Assembly (NCBI RefSeq): GCF_009735625.1
Contig: NZ_CP046244.1
Location: forward strand, 3,298,909 to 3,362,908
Length of the DNA: 64,000 nucleotides
Origin: Moorella glycerini
GTDB taxonomy: Bacteria; Bacillota; DSM-521; Neomoorellales; Neomoorellaceae
Reading direction: 5' to 3'
In this document: in pieces, positions 51,975-60,965 of the stretch
Layout of the letters: every line of letters starts with the position of its first letter
How positions within the stretch are numbered: the first letter of the stretch is position 1
The notes under the pieces: generated by a model
What the model was told of the DNA's origin: nothing
Seen by the model: only the letters and a program-made list of their open reading frames with translations
Databases searched by the model: none
Translations under genes and position numbers: made by a program

Positions 51975-52595
51975 TTACCCCGCCTTTTCCGCTGACCACT
52001 TTTCCTCCCACATGGGCCACAATGCCTCCGCCGCTTCCACCAGCACCGCATCGAACTGGATGGCTTTGTTGGCCACAACTTCTTCCCAGCAGTGGTGCCA
52101 GGTAAATGCCGGGCGGTAAGGTCTTTCTGAGGTCATGGCGTCGATGGCATCGCATAAGGCAATAATCCGTGAACCTAAAGGAATAGCCTCGCCTTTTAAA
52201 CCAGCCGGATAACCCTTACCGTCCCAGCGTTCGTGATGGTACAGGACCAATCGAGCTATCGAGCTCAATCGCCGCGATTTGGTCAAAATGTTAAAACCTA
52301 TTTCCGGGTGGCGTTGGATAACTGCCCATTCGTGAGGTAAAAGGCGGCCCGGTTTGCGTAAAATCTGCTCCGGGACGCCAATTTTCCCGATATCATGCAA
52401 ATGGGCGGCCATATGTATATTCTCGAGTTCTGCGCCTTTAATCCCAATTCTCCTAGCAAGGTCCAAGGACATATCGGCCACGCGCACTGAATGGGCTTTA
52501 CAATAAGGATTCTTGACTTCCAGGGCGGCCGTTAAACATTCAATAATGTCATGGTAGATTCCATACAGTTCACGCCCGCATATCCAAGAAAGCAT
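51975..52595 (-). CDS. Stand-alone HD-GYP domain protein
   Basis: 206 aa consisting of one HD-GYP domain: AHSVRVADMSLDLARRIG, AAHLHDIGKIGVPEQIL and YHHERWDGKGYPAGLKGEAIPLGSRIIALCDAIDAM. The metal-binding His/Asp set is intact, so c-di-GMP phosphodiesterase activity is likely. No receiver or membrane domain. It is downstream of a DUF2325 gene and next to the iron operon. Both c-di-GMP proteins of the window are thus in different neighbourhoods. Confidence 0.9.
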   Translation of the reverse strand: MLSWICGRELYGIYHDIIECLTAALEVKNPYCKAHSVRVADMSLDLARRIGIKGAELENIHMAAHLHDIGKIGVPEQILRKPGRLLPHEWAVIQRHPEIGFNILTKSRRLSSIARLVLYHHERWDGKGYPAGLKGEAIPLGSRIIALCDAIDAMTSERPYRPAFTWHHCWEEVVANKAIQFDAVLVEAAEALWPMWEEKWSAEKAG

Positions 52596-52620
52596 CCCGG
52601 TTCCCCCCGTCGCCGCTATT

Positions 52621-52905
52621 TTAGCCGTTTATAAAGCCCTGCCAGGCTTTAGCTATATAGGCCCAAGAGCGCCGAGCAAAAATAGTTCTAACCCCCTTTT
52701 TCCGGGCATCCTTTTTGATCTTTGCGGCCAGCCCATGATTGACATAGTCAGTAAACACCAGCACGACATCAATCTCGTGGGGCAAATCTACAGCTATATG
52801 GCCAATTTTACGCCCGCTTAAGTGTTCGATTTCAGTGAAACCCAGGCTTTTAAGGTTATCAGGGATGTTCCCCAAACGGTCACCGCCAACGATTAAAATA
52901 GACAA
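52621..52905 (-). CDS. DUF2325 family small protein
   Basis: 94 aa. SILIVGGDRLGNIPDNLKSLGF, VDVVLVFTDYVNHGLAAKIKKDAR and RTIFARRSWAYI fit DUF2325, a Rossmann-like domain of unknown function. It is often near iron transport and Fur-controlled genes. TTG start at 52905 with AAAGGGGG upstream. Between the FeoB-associated protein and the HD-GYP gene. Confidence 0.82.
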   Translation of the reverse strand: MSILIVGGDRLGNIPDNLKSLGFTEIEHLSGRKIGHIAVDLPHEIDVVLVFTDYVNHGLAAKIKKDARKKGVRTIFARRSWAYIAKAWQGFING

Positions 52906-53047
52906 AGCTATGTCCCCCTTTGCCTAATTGATAATTCTTCTCATTTGTTCCTGTTAAAATATGGGGTTAATTTCCTCAGCAGAGAAGGCTGGGATTTCAG
53001 GCTTCCCTGCTGAGGTCCCCTTCAGACTGTAAAGGCTACAGGTTGTA

Positions 53048-53191
53048 TTATCTTCCCGATCTGGCTCCTTTACCACCGTTACAAACCTGATCACAACCTG
53101 GGCAGCCTGCACCTCTGGCAGTTTCCAACAGATGACGCGCCAAGATAGCACCCGCTATAATACCTGCTCCGGTTAAAATGGCTATCGCCAT
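53048..53191 (-). CDS. FeoB-associated Cys-rich membrane protein
   Basis: 47 aa: one membrane helix (IAILTGAGIIAGAILARHLL) then a short cysteine tail CPGCDQVC with basic end GARSGR. This is the small protein often found after feoB in Clostridia. AAGGAG lies 10 bases upstream of the ATG, 49 bp after feoB. The cysteines could bind iron during transport. Role inferred from position. Confidence 0.87.
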   Translation of the reverse strand: MAIAILTGAGIIAGAILARHLLETARGAGCPGCDQVCNGGKGARSGR

Positions 53192-53239
53192 CGCTCTCCG
53201 TCTCCTTTAGCCGCACGCTTAAACATCCCCGTTCCCCTT

Positions 53240-55291
53240 TTAGCCAAGCCCGAGGAGCCTGCCTGCCTGGAAAACCAGCACCGCCATCACCCAACCCAGT
53301 ACCAAACTGTAGCCGATGGCAAAGGCAGTCCAGCCCCAGAAATTGGTTTCCCGGCGTATGGCCGCGATGGTAGCTGCGCAAGGAATGTAAATCAGGGTCA
53401 TAACCATAAAAGCGTACGCTGAAAGGGGTGTCCAGGAATGTGCAATGGCGGCTGTCAAGCCGTTTTCCTCTACTCCGTAAAGCACCCCCAGGGTGCCGAC
53501 GACCACTTCTTTAGCCAGGATGCCAAATACCAGGGCTACCGCCGCTTCCCAGGTGCCAAAACCGGCTGGTTTAAAGACCGGCGCCAGTATAGTTCCTAGT
53601 CTCCCGATCAGGCTCTCCTGGCTGGCGTATGCCACGCCCAGGGGCAGGTTAGAAAGGACCCAGATCAGCACCACGACACCGACAATAACGGTGCCGGCTT
53701 TGCGGACAAAAGAACTCCCTCGTTCCCACATGTGGATCAAAGTGCCTTTTAGAGTCGGTACCCGATAAGGCGGCAGTTCCATGACAAAGGGAGCCGTTTC
53801 TCCTTTAAATAGAAAGGTCTTAAAGATTTTGCCCATGATAATGGCCAGCACGATACCTAAAAGGTACAGGGAGAAGATTACCCAGCCCTGGTTGGCGGTA
53901 AAGAAGGCGCCCGTGAAAAGGACGTAAACCGGCAAGCGGGCCGTGCAGGACATCAAGGGGTTAATAAGAATAGTGATCAAGCGGTCCTGCCGGCTTTCCA
54001 GGGTTCTGGTAGCCATGATGCCCGGTACGTTGCAGCCAAAGCCAATCAAAAGCGGGACAAAGGATTTGCCGTGCAGGCCCAGGGCATGCATCAAGCGGTC
54101 CATAATATAAGCTGCCCGGGCCATATAACCGCTGTCCTCCAGGAGAGAAATGGCCAGGAAGAGCAAGAAGATGGGGGGGATAAAGACAAGCACCGAACCC
54201 AGACCGCCGATTATCCCATCCGCTATGAAGGAAGTCAGGAGTTGCGGGGCACCCAGGGCTTCCAGCCAGCCGGCAGCAAGGCCTTTTAAACTCTCAAAGG
54301 CGCTTTCCACCAAGCCAATCATGGGGTCACCCAGCTTAAAGGTAAATTGAAAGACAGCCCACATAGCCAGGAGAAAGATCGGCAACCCCAGGTAACGATT
54401 AGTTACTACGCTGTCAATCTTATCAGATATAGTAAGCCTTTGCTCCAGGGTCTGGTGTCTGATAACAGCCTCTTTAACCAGGCCGTTGATAAAACCATAG
54501 CGCCGGTCGGCAATAATGGCTTCTACTTCTTCTCCTAAAATCTCGTGTAGTTGTTTTTTGCTTTTAGCTACCGCCTCCAGAACCGGCCTGGATCCTTCTT
54601 TTTGGAGCTCTGCCTCTAGGCGCTCATCGTCTTCCAGGAGTTTTATGGCGAGCCACCTGGCAGGGTATCTCATTGCCAGCTTAGCGTCCTGCTTAATGAT
54701 TTGTTCCAATTTATCTAACTCGTTTTCAATTTCCCTTCCATAGTTTACTTTTAACGGCCGGCATGTTGACTCTTGGATCTGCTTCGCAACCGTAGCCACA
54801 AGTTCCTTTATGCCCTCGCCACGCGTGGCAACGGTCGGCACCACCGGCACTCTTAAAGCTTGCGCCAGGCGGGGGATATTGATTTCGATGTTGCGTGCCC
54901 GGGCCTCATCAACCATATTTAAGGCGACAACGACGTTGGCCCCCATTTCCAACAACTGAATAGTCAAATATAAGTTGCGTTCCAGGTTCGAGGCGTCGAC
55001 GACATTGATAACGGCCTCGGGCTTATCAAAGAGGATAAAATTGCGAGCGATAAGCTCGTCCTCGCTGTATGCCCCAAGGCTGTAAGTCCCGGGCAAATCA
55101 ACAATATTGAAAGTTTGTCCTTGATAGCCGAGCTTGCCCTCTTTTTTCTCTACCGTCACGCCTGGCCAATTGCCGACATGCTGGCGTGCTCCGGTCAAAT
55201 CATTAAAAATGCTGGTCTTACCTGAATTGGGATTGCCGACCAGGGCGATAACCTTTTCCCTTTCAGGTTTAGCCAGTGCTGCTATACCCAT
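53240..55291 (-). CDS. feoB: Ferrous iron transporter FeoB
   Basis: 683 aa. The N-terminal G domain has GNPNSGKTS (G1), [15 protein letters not shown] (G3), [10 protein letters not shown] (G4), then a helical spacer. The membrane part (from about 290) carries gate motifs [15 protein letters not shown] and [16 protein letters not shown], and [11 protein letters not shown] near the C-terminus. It imports Fe2+ under anoxic conditions. It lies about 300 bp after two feoA genes; that gap holds an R1 repeat. Its own ribosome site is GGAGGGAG. Confidence 0.95.
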   Translation of the reverse strand: MGIAALAKPEREKVIALVGNPNSGKTSIFNDLTGARQHVGNWPGVTVEKKEGKLGYQGQTFNIVDLPGTYSLGAYSEDELIARNFILFDKPEAVINVVDASNLERNLYLTIQLLEMGANVVVALNMVDEARARNIEINIPRLAQALRVPVVPTVATRGEGIKELVATVAKQIQESTCRPLKVNYGREIENELDKLEQIIKQDAKLAMRYPARWLAIKLLEDDERLEAELQKEGSRPVLEAVAKSKKQLHEILGEEVEAIIADRRYGFINGLVKEAVIRHQTLEQRLTISDKIDSVVTNRYLGLPIFLLAMWAVFQFTFKLGDPMIGLVESAFESLKGLAAGWLEALGAPQLLTSFIADGIIGGLGSVLVFIPPIFLLFLAISLLEDSGYMARAAYIMDRLMHALGLHGKSFVPLLIGFGCNVPGIMATRTLESRQDRLITILINPLMSCTARLPVYVLFTGAFFTANQGWVIFSLYLLGIVLAIIMGKIFKTFLFKGETAPFVMELPPYRVPTLKGTLIHMWERGSSFVRKAGTVIVGVVVLIWVLSNLPLGVAYASQESLIGRLGTILAPVFKPAGFGTWEAAVALVFGILAKEVVVGTLGVLYGVEENGLTAAIAHSWTPLSAYAFMVMTLIYIPCAATIAAIRRETNFWGWTAFAIGYSLVLGWVMAVLVFQAGRLLGLG

Positions 55292-55360
55292 GATTTCTCC
55301 CTCCTTAAAATACCAGTTTAAATACCGGTCACCAGGAAATTATTAAGTATGCCTTTTCTT

Positions 55361-55490
55361 AACTAACCCGCCATGCCTGAAAGGCACAACCAACTATGAA
55401 AATAGAGCTATTTTCGTGCTAACCGGCCATGCCCAGAGGGGCACAATCAATCATGAAAATAGCACTTGATTAGGGCTATTTTCTTGCTAA
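55361..55490 (-). repeat. R1 palindromic repeat, copy B (two units)
   Basis: Two units in the opposite direction to copy A: TGCCTGAAAGGCA and GAAAATAG-AG-CTATTTTC, then TGCCCAGAGGGGCA and GAAAATAGC...GCTATTTTC. It fills the feoA-feoB gap. Bases 55491-55591 hold nothing recognisable except a short direct repeat of CTCCAAACGTTATCCTCC. Confidence 0.8.
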
Positions 55491-55591
55491 ACAAATCCTC
55501 ATCCTCCAAACGTTATCCTCCTCCAAACGTTATCCTCCCATCAACTCCAACCTCCTGCGGAGACTGGCTGTGCTTTCAACCTTACTTCTTC

Positions 55592-55849
55592 TTATACTTC
55601 TTTTACCATTTCAACCATAATCTTATGGGCCATGCCTCTGCCGATTGCCAGGCGACCGCTTCCTGTGCCGTTCCCTAGCGAAATGATTATGGGTCCAAAG
55701 TTGTCATTGCGAATAATCTTAATGGTTGACCCGCGGACTAGTCCCAGCTCTGTTAGCCGGCGACGCAAGCTCATGCCACCAGCGACTTCTTTAATAACTG
55801 CCTCCTGGCCCGGACTTAAAAATTCCAGGGGCAATAACCCGTTGCTCAT
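55592..55849 (-). CDS. feoA: FeoA domain protein (second)
   Basis: 85 aa with the SH3-like FeoA fold: LEFLSPGQEAVIKEVAGG, MSLRRRLTELGLVRGSTIKIIRN, GPIIISLGNGTGSGRLAIGRGMAHKIMVE. AAAGAGGTG lies seven bases upstream. It is 19 bp after the first feoA. FeoA proteins assist or regulate FeoB. Confidence 0.92.
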   Translation of the reverse strand: MSNGLLPLEFLSPGQEAVIKEVAGGMSLRRRLTELGLVRGSTIKIIRNDNFGPIIISLGNGTGSGRLAIGRGMAHKIMVEMVKEV

Positions 55850-55868
55850 ACCCGAACACCTCTTTACA

Positions 55869-56123
55869 TTATTTAAGATGCTCTACAAGAATAGCGGCCG
55901 CTTCTTTTTTGCGCAGGCTCAAGTGGTAACCCTTAACTTTCACTTCTATCGGGTCGCCTAAAGGAGCTACTCCTGCGATGGCTACTTCCGTGCCGGGAAC
56001 TACTCCCATGTCCAAGAGCCGGCGACGGAGTTCCCCCTTTGCGGCGATTTTAATCACCCTGGCGCGGGCGCCTTTCCCCAATTCGCTCAAGGCCCGTGTG
56101 CTAACGGTTTCTAAAGCCTCCAT
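55869..56123 (-). CDS. feoA: FeoA domain protein (first)
   Basis: 84 aa from ATG 56123, with AAGGAGAG upstream. KGARARVIKIAAKGELRRRLLDMGVVPGTEVAIAGVAPLGDPIEVKVKGYHLSLRKKEAAAILVE is a standard FeoA domain. It leads the iron operon and has a Fur-type box upstream. Two different FeoA proteins before one FeoB is common in anaerobes. Confidence 0.93.
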   Translation of the reverse strand: MEALETVSTRALSELGKGARARVIKIAAKGELRRRLLDMGVVPGTEVAIAGVAPLGDPIEVKVKGYHLSLRKKEAAAILVEHLK

Positions 56124-56186
56124 GATAACACTCTCCTTTCTCTCTTTAAGCAAATCAAGGCTGCTTAATTTTTCATTAAAAGATAA

Positions 56187-56201
56187 TGACATTCATTCTC
56201 A
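56187..56201. promoter_or_regulatory. Fur box upstream of feoA
   Basis: TGAGAAT-G-AATGTCA (minus strand) is close to the Fur 7-1-7 consensus TGATAAT-N-ATTATCA. It lies about 65 bases before the feoA start. Confidence 0.75.
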
Positions 56202-56269
56202 TTAGGTTAATAAAAAAATACCACACAGGTAAATAAATTGTCAAGCCCCTTCTTGGTTAATCAACTTAT

Positions 56270-56408
56270 TAGCAAAAAAATAGCCCTAATCAAGTGCTAT
56301 TTTCATGATTGATTAGCAAGAAAATAGCCCTAATCAAGTGCTATTTTCATGATTGATTGTGCCCCTCTGGGCATGGCCGGTTAGCACGAAAATAGCTCTA
56401 ATCAAGTG
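56270..56408 (+). repeat. R1 palindromic repeat, copy C, left part of interrupted array
   Basis: The stem GAAAATAGC...GCTATTTTC occurs twice in tandem, then TGCCCCTCTGGGCA. A third stem is cut after its loop sequence CTAATCAAGTG at 56408. The missing second half of that stem resumes at 57999, beyond the IS110 element. Confidence 0.85.
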
Positions 56409-57998
56409 ATCTTTGCCAAGTAAATATGTCTGCTGAGTAAGCATAAAAAGGCAATAACAAACTAACAGATGCATGAGCTTGCATCAGCGGGGTTAATCAT
56501 TTTGGAAGATATAGCCTTACTTTTATTAAACGACCTGGGTGACTTCCCTTATCTCGAGACCCAGCTTCCGGGCCTCTGCAATAATTTTTTTGATCCGAAA
56601 CCTTTCTTGCTTTTGTTTGGCTTTCTCAAATGAAGTCTCGTCGTAGTCTGTACCGTTTTTTAGTAAGTTGTAAATAATCACCAAAAGCTTTCTGGCTAAG
56701 GCAATGAGGGCTTTCTTGGCCCCGCGGTGTTGCTTGACCTTCCAGTACCAGGACGATAAATAGCTGTCGCGTACCCGGGTGATGCACCAAGCAACTTCGC
56801 AGAGGATCCGCTTTAGATAGGTGTTACCGTGGGTGGTGCGAGTGGACTTTTTTTTCCTGCACTTTCATTATTGCCGGGACTTAAGCCCGCCCAGGAACAG
56901 ATATGTTCCGCGGTTTTAAAGCGGCTCATATCGATGCCGATTTCCGCCAGAATAGCGGCGGCAGCGGTTTTGTCAATCCCCGGGATGCCATCCAGTTGTT
57001 CCAGTTGTCTTTGGTATTGATTAAGTTTTTCCTCTAGCTTTTGTTCTACCTGGCGAAGATGCTCGTAGTGCTGATCCAGCCAGCCCAGCAAAAGCTTGAG
57101 GAACTCCCTTTGGTGAACATCCATTTTGCCATTGACAGCCTGCTTGATTTCATGGAGCTTGCACCTGGCACGACCCTTTACCAAAGTCTCTACTTCCCGG
57201 GCGGATATCTTCCCGTGACGGCAAAGGTGTTCCATAATCGCCCGGCCCGATACCCCGAAGATATCGGTGAGGAAGGTGGAGAGCTTGAAACCGCAGCTTT
57301 GTAAGTGCTTTTCGATGCGGTTCTTTTGCGACGCAATCTCTTCGATAATACTTTTGCGGTACCGGGTCAGATTACGGAGCTCCCGGATAGGTTTGGAGGG
57401 GATAAAACTTCCTTCCAACAGTCCGGCGCGCAAAAGGGTGGCTATCCATTCGGCGTCCTTCATGTCGGTCTTTTTCCCGGGAACGTTTTTCATGTGCCGG
57501 GCGTTGGCAACAATTAAAACCATACTGCCGTCAAAGGCTTCTTCCAGGACGTTATATACAGGCTGCCAATAAACCCCGGTGCTTTCCATGGCCACATGCC
57601 GGCAGTTCTCCGCTTCCAGCCAGGCTTTCAGTTCTTCCAGCCCGGCCAGAAGGGTGGAAAAGGTGCGGATGGTTTTTGTCGGTTCCTCGCCAACATTGCC
57701 TTTTAATAGGCAGGCGACGACAGTTTCTTTGTGGACATCGAGACCACAACAGATTTCCAGGATGTCTTGCATGAGCTTCCTCCTGTCTCATTGGATTTCA
57801 GGGATGATTGCCCGAGAAAGTAAGAAGTTTAGCACCCGTGCTGTTCCCAAGTCCTTAAGAACAAGGGGCGACAATTGGCTGTGCTCAAAGGCAATCAGGT
57901 TAGGTTAGAACACGAGGTTATACCATCAAAATATACTCAACCTTTGTCCCTGATAAGTCCAATGTAGCAGAAAATCTAGCCGTTGTAATCACTTCTTC
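56409..57998 (-). mobile_element. IS110-family element inserted in an R1 repeat
   Basis: About 1590 bp. Intact R1 units read ...AATCAAGTG-CTATTTTCATG...; here the left side stops after AATCAAGTG (56408) and the right side starts CTATTTTCATG (57999). Everything between is therefore the insert, with no target duplication and no terminal repeats, as expected for IS110. The transposase (two frames) occupies 56526-57772. The 226 bases upstream of it are non-coding and are the place where a bridge RNA would lie. Confidence 0.85.
56526..57772 (-). pseudogene. IS110 family transposase, frameshifted at an A8 run
   Basis: The first frame (57772-56813, 319 codons) has CGLDVHKETVVACLL, VAMESTGVYWQPVYN, KTDMKDAEWIATLL and ends soon after PGNNESAGKK. 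The missing C-terminal part continues in another frame (HGNTYLKRILCEVAWCITR... to EIREVTQVV, stop at 56526). The break is at a run of eight A on the coding strand, near 56849-56856; nine would restore one frame. It is either a decayed gene, a sequencing error, or slippage-dependent expression. Confidence 0.9.
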
Positions 57999-58051
57999 CT
58001 ATTTTCATGATTGGTTGTGCCCCACTGGGCATGGCCGGTTAGTAAGAAAAG
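57999..58051 (+). repeat. R1 palindromic repeat, copy D, right part of interrupted array
   Basis: Starts CTATTTTCATGATTGG, then TGCCCCACTGGGCA, GGCCGGTTAG, and a truncated next unit TAAGAAAA. It continues the array broken at 56408. Confidence 0.82.
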
Positions 58052-58085
58052 TTAAATTGCACTTTAATCACATCCTCCCTATTTC

Positions 58086-58150
58086 CCCCGCTTTCACTCC
58101 ACATCAACTCCGCTTTTGTGCTTATTTTCACAATTAAGTATAGCTTAATT
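58086..58150 (+). repeat. R2 dispersed repeat, copy 2
   Basis: CATCAACTCCGCTTTTGTGC, then TTTTCACAATTAAGTAT and TTAATT, match 7348-7412 almost base for base. It directly follows R1 copy D. Confidence 0.65.
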
Positions 58151-58286
58151 CGCTTTTGCTGGTATACCGCCTCTCAGGCGCCCGGTACTTAATAAATCCA
58201 AAAAAGAAGATTGGCAGCAGATACTTGAAGAAACAGCAGGAATCTGGCCACATGTAGACTCAACTCTAGCAAGGCCTCTGCGCTAG
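58149..58286 (+). pseudogene. Remnant possibly of a small antitoxin gene
   Basis: An open stretch without a start codon ends in KSKKEDWQQILEETAGIWP and then VDSTLARPLR. The acidic, Trp-containing tail resembles the end of VapB/RelB-type antitoxins, but the match is by eye only. No partner toxin is adjacent. The rest of 58287-58337 shows nothing. Confidence 0.3.
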
Positions 58287-58337
58287 CCATTGATTTAATC
58301 CTGCCAAAAACATCCGAGGCATAATTTATACATTTAA

Positions 58338-60278
58338 GATTCTGGTGCAAGAACCCCAAAATAACTAACTCACTCCAAGTACGTAATAGCTCTTTGACAT
58401 CAAAAATGGCATTTTATAGGTGATATAGTCGCATTAGTGGCGAGCCTAAAACTGCAATCCGCCCCTTTTTCCTGGTTTTTCCATCAAATAGGGATACTAA
58501 CCCCTTGCAAAGGCATTTTTGTTTTGACAGATATTTCCTTAACCTCTTTGGCTTTAATCTGAAACCAGCTTTTAAGCTGCTGGAAATTATGGGCGATACA
58601 TTTCAGGCCCATTACCAGGGCACTCTTTACTTGACCACGTACGGCCAGCTTGGTGGCGCCGCGACCGCGTTTTATGGCCGAAACGGTTCCTTCGATGGCC
58701 GCCCGTTTGCTGGTGTTTTGCCGCCGGCATTCGCCACTGGCCAATTCTTTACGAGTCTCTGCTGCCAGCAGGGCGCTTTGATTAAATTGCAGCAAAGCTT
58801 TTTTCTTCTGGATCTTCACCGGGCACTGTTCCCGGCGAGGGCACTCCCGGCAAGTTTTCGGGTCAAACCAGGCCGTAATTTTTCCTTTGGGTTCGTCATA
58901 AAAGGTGTGGGTGGGGGTCTGCCCTTGCGGGCAGGCTAAGACCTTCTTATGGTTTTCTACGTTAAAGTCAGTCAGGGGTATTTTATCTGCCGCCGGCTGC
59001 CGTCCGGTTAGATTGGTATAGTGCATCTTCACCCCGAGCTCTTCTGCCTTACGGTGGGTGTCTTCGCCGAAAAAGCCGCCGTCGGTGTAGAGATCGGTTA
59101 CTCCGGTGCGCTCTTTAATTTCGGGTAGCCTTTCGGCGGCCATCTCGACATCGGCTTTGTTGTTCTTCTCCAGGGCGTAGTCGGTGAGGAACTGGACGTC
59201 ATTTTCTTCACTGCAGGTCTCGGTAAGGTTACAGGTGTAACCCACCTGCTCTTTGTGTCCTTTCTTGCGAAAGGTGGCGTCCGGGTCAGAGGCCGACTGT
59301 AAGGAGTCCGGGCCGATGTCTTTGTTTTCTTTGACTACCCGCCGCTTTTGTTCCGGGTCATAGGTGGTCTGCTCGGCAATGAAGCGCTGGACGAGTTTGA
59401 GCTCCGGTTTGCTGGCGAGCTCCGGTAAGGTAGCGGTCCAGGCCACCAGCTGCTCCTGCAGTTCCAGGAGCTTCTCCAGCCTGGCTCCTGCCTCCTGGCT
59501 GCGGGAGCGATAGAGGACCTCGGTTTTAAAGGCTGGCTCTAAAACCTTTTTGAGGGTCTCCGGCAACAGCTCCTGGGGGCAGGCGGCCACCCCTTGTTTT
59601 AAGACGTCGAAGGCCAGGGCCAACCTGCCGGCGCGTTTGATATTGGGCATGATGGCGGTGGAATCCATGCGCTGTTCGTTGGTCTTGATTTTGGTGATGG
59701 CGATGAAGTGGTCAAGGAGTCCTTGGAATTGCTGGCATATCAGGTCTTCTTCTTCAGGATGCTGAATGGTATACTCATAAAGCCGGCGGCGGAAGTCATA
59801 AAGGGTCCTTTCGCAAATATAGAGTTCGCCCAGGTTACGCTGGCCCAGGGCATAGGCTATCTGGTAGTTGAAGTAGTACTGCTCCAAAAGTTGCTCGTCG
59901 GTATAGTCGTAGAGGTGCTTGATAAACTCCAGGGAGAGGAGGATGTTCACCGGTTTGTTAGGGCTGCCGTTATCCCGGCAATATAGGGGCGCAAACTTCT
60001 TCTCGTCGATCCGGCAAAATACGTGCTCATAGTAGATGGGCACCCAGCTCTTCTTTAGTTGCGCCATTGTCCTGGGGTGCATTAAGGTGGTGGTATTGAA
60101 CAGCTCGGTTTGTAAGTGTGATTTGTTCTCCCTGAACATGACCTATCCTCCTGGAACTAAACGTGGTTACTATTGCTTCGCGTATCTTGCTATATCTTTA
60201 TGATTCGCCATGATGGCAAATATTCCTGCTACATTATGTCGATTTGTAGATATTTTGAGAGGTTTTTGCACCGGAATC
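58338..60278 (-). mobile_element. Complete IS1182-family insertion sequence
   Basis: 1941 bp. Ends: GATTCTGGTGCAAGAACCCC at 58338 and, reversed, GATTCCGGTGCAAAAACCTC at 60278, an imperfect inverted repeat. ATTTAA flanks both sides (58332-58337 and 60279-60284) as a 6-bp target duplication. Confidence 0.85.
58484..60139 (-). CDS. IS1182 family transposase
   Basis: 551 aa, full length. N-terminal FCRIDEKKFAPLYCRDNGSPNKPVNILLSLEFIKHLYDY, middle QRMDSTAIMPNI (first acid), LYTDGGFFGED (second), and the cysteine group CRECPRREQCPVK before KRAAIEGTVSAIKRGRGATKLAVRG with the last Glu. No frameshift seen. Inside matched ends. Confidence 0.95.
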   Translation of the reverse strand: MFRENKSHLQTELFNTTTLMHPRTMAQLKKSWVPIYYEHVFCRIDEKKFAPLYCRDNGSPNKPVNILLSLEFIKHLYDYTDEQLLEQYYFNYQIAYALGQRNLGELYICERTLYDFRRRLYEYTIQHPEEEDLICQQFQGLLDHFIAITKIKTNEQRMDSTAIMPNIKRAGRLALAFDVLKQGVAACPQELLPETLKKVLEPAFKTEVLYRSRSQEAGARLEKLLELQEQLVAWTATLPELASKPELKLVQRFIAEQTTYDPEQKRRVVKENKDIGPDSLQSASDPDATFRKKGHKEQVGYTCNLTETCSEENDVQFLTDYALEKNNKADVEMAAERLPEIKERTGVTDLYTDGGFFGEDTHRKAEELGVKMHYTNLTGRQPAADKIPLTDFNVENHKKVLACPQGQTPTHTFYDEPKGKITAWFDPKTCRECPRREQCPVKIQKKKALLQFNQSALLAAETRKELASGECRRQNTSKRAAIEGTVSAIKRGRGATKLAVRGQVKSALVMGLKCIAHNFQQLKSWFQIKAKEVKEISVKTKMPLQGVSIPI

Positions 60279-60409
60279 ATTTAAATATAATAAAATTTTC
60301 TTGTATAAAGATAGCCATGTAGAATATCGACGTTAAAATATTAGTAGGCTAGCAGATAGAACTTATCCAGTTTATGGATGCGGAGGGATGTAACTATGCT
60401 ATTTGTAGA

Positions 60410-60438
60410 TTGTAAAAAGTATATCCATGGTGTATTAT
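60410..60438 (+). promoter_or_regulatory. Promoter of the hicBA pair
   Basis: TTGTAA (60410-60415), 17-base spacer, TATTAT (60433-60438). It lies about 95 bases before hicB. Bases 60279-60409 are AT-rich and hold no gene. Confidence 0.6.
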
Positions 60439-60532
60439 AAGTATATAGAAGGAAACCTTATGGTTATAGATTTGTTTCCCAAAGATTTTACGAGAATCGA
60501 AAGCGAAAAAACAAAAAGGGAGCGACACTGAA

Positions 60533-60739
60533 ATGAAATTCCCGGTAACTATTTATCCTGGTGAAGATGGCTGGCTTATAACTGAATGTCCCATTATTCC
60601 TGGATGTGTATCCCAAGGAAAAACAAAAGAAGAAGCCCTGGCAAACATCAAAGAAGCCATAGAACTCTGTCTCGAAGTCCGTAAAGAAGAAGGACTCCCA
60701 CCCTTCCTGCCCCTGCACGAAATTGAGGTGGCCATTTAA
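60533..60739 (+). CDS. hicB: HicB-type antitoxin
   Basis: 68 aa. MKFPVTIYPGEDGWLITECPIIPGCVSQGKTKEEALANIKEAIELCLE is the partial RNase H-like fold of HicB antitoxins. No separate DNA-binding domain, so it is the short form. GGGAGCG lies upstream. Its stop overlaps the hicA start (TAATG), so the order is antitoxin first. Confidence 0.92.
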   Translation: MKFPVTIYPGEDGWLITECPIIPGCVSQGKTKEEALANIKEAIELCLEVRKEEGLPPFLPLHEIEVAI

Positions 60740-60960
60740 TGGCCCAATTACCTGTAATATCCGGCCTTGAGGCAGTGCAAGCCTTCCAGAGGGCCGGCTG
60801 GAGGATTTCCCGTCAGAAAGGTAGCCATATTATCCTTGTCAAGCAAGGCGAGATAGCCTCCCTTTCTATCCCCGATCATAAGACCCTTGATCGCGGTACC
60901 CTGCGCAGCTTAATTCGCAAAGCAGGAATGTCAGTAGAAGATTTTATAGAGTTCCTCTGA
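60739..60960 (+). CDS. hicA: HicA-type mRNA interferase toxin
   Basis: 73 aa, double-stranded-RNA-binding-like fold. The catalytic His is in QKGSHIILVKQG; SIPDHKTLDRGTLRSLIRKAGMS is the usual C-terminal half. It cleaves mRNA unless bound by HicB. Intact length, so likely functional. Confidence 0.92.
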   Translation: MAQLPVISGLEAVQAFQRAGWRISRQKGSHIILVKQGEIASLSIPDHKTLDRGTLRSLIRKAGMSVEDFIEFL

Positions 60961-60965
60961 CTTTT

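Noticed and set aside
52954-53151. A 65-codon minus-strand frame beside feoB
   Set aside because: It is out of frame with, and overlaps, the much better supported FeoB-associated Cys-rich protein at 53048-53191.
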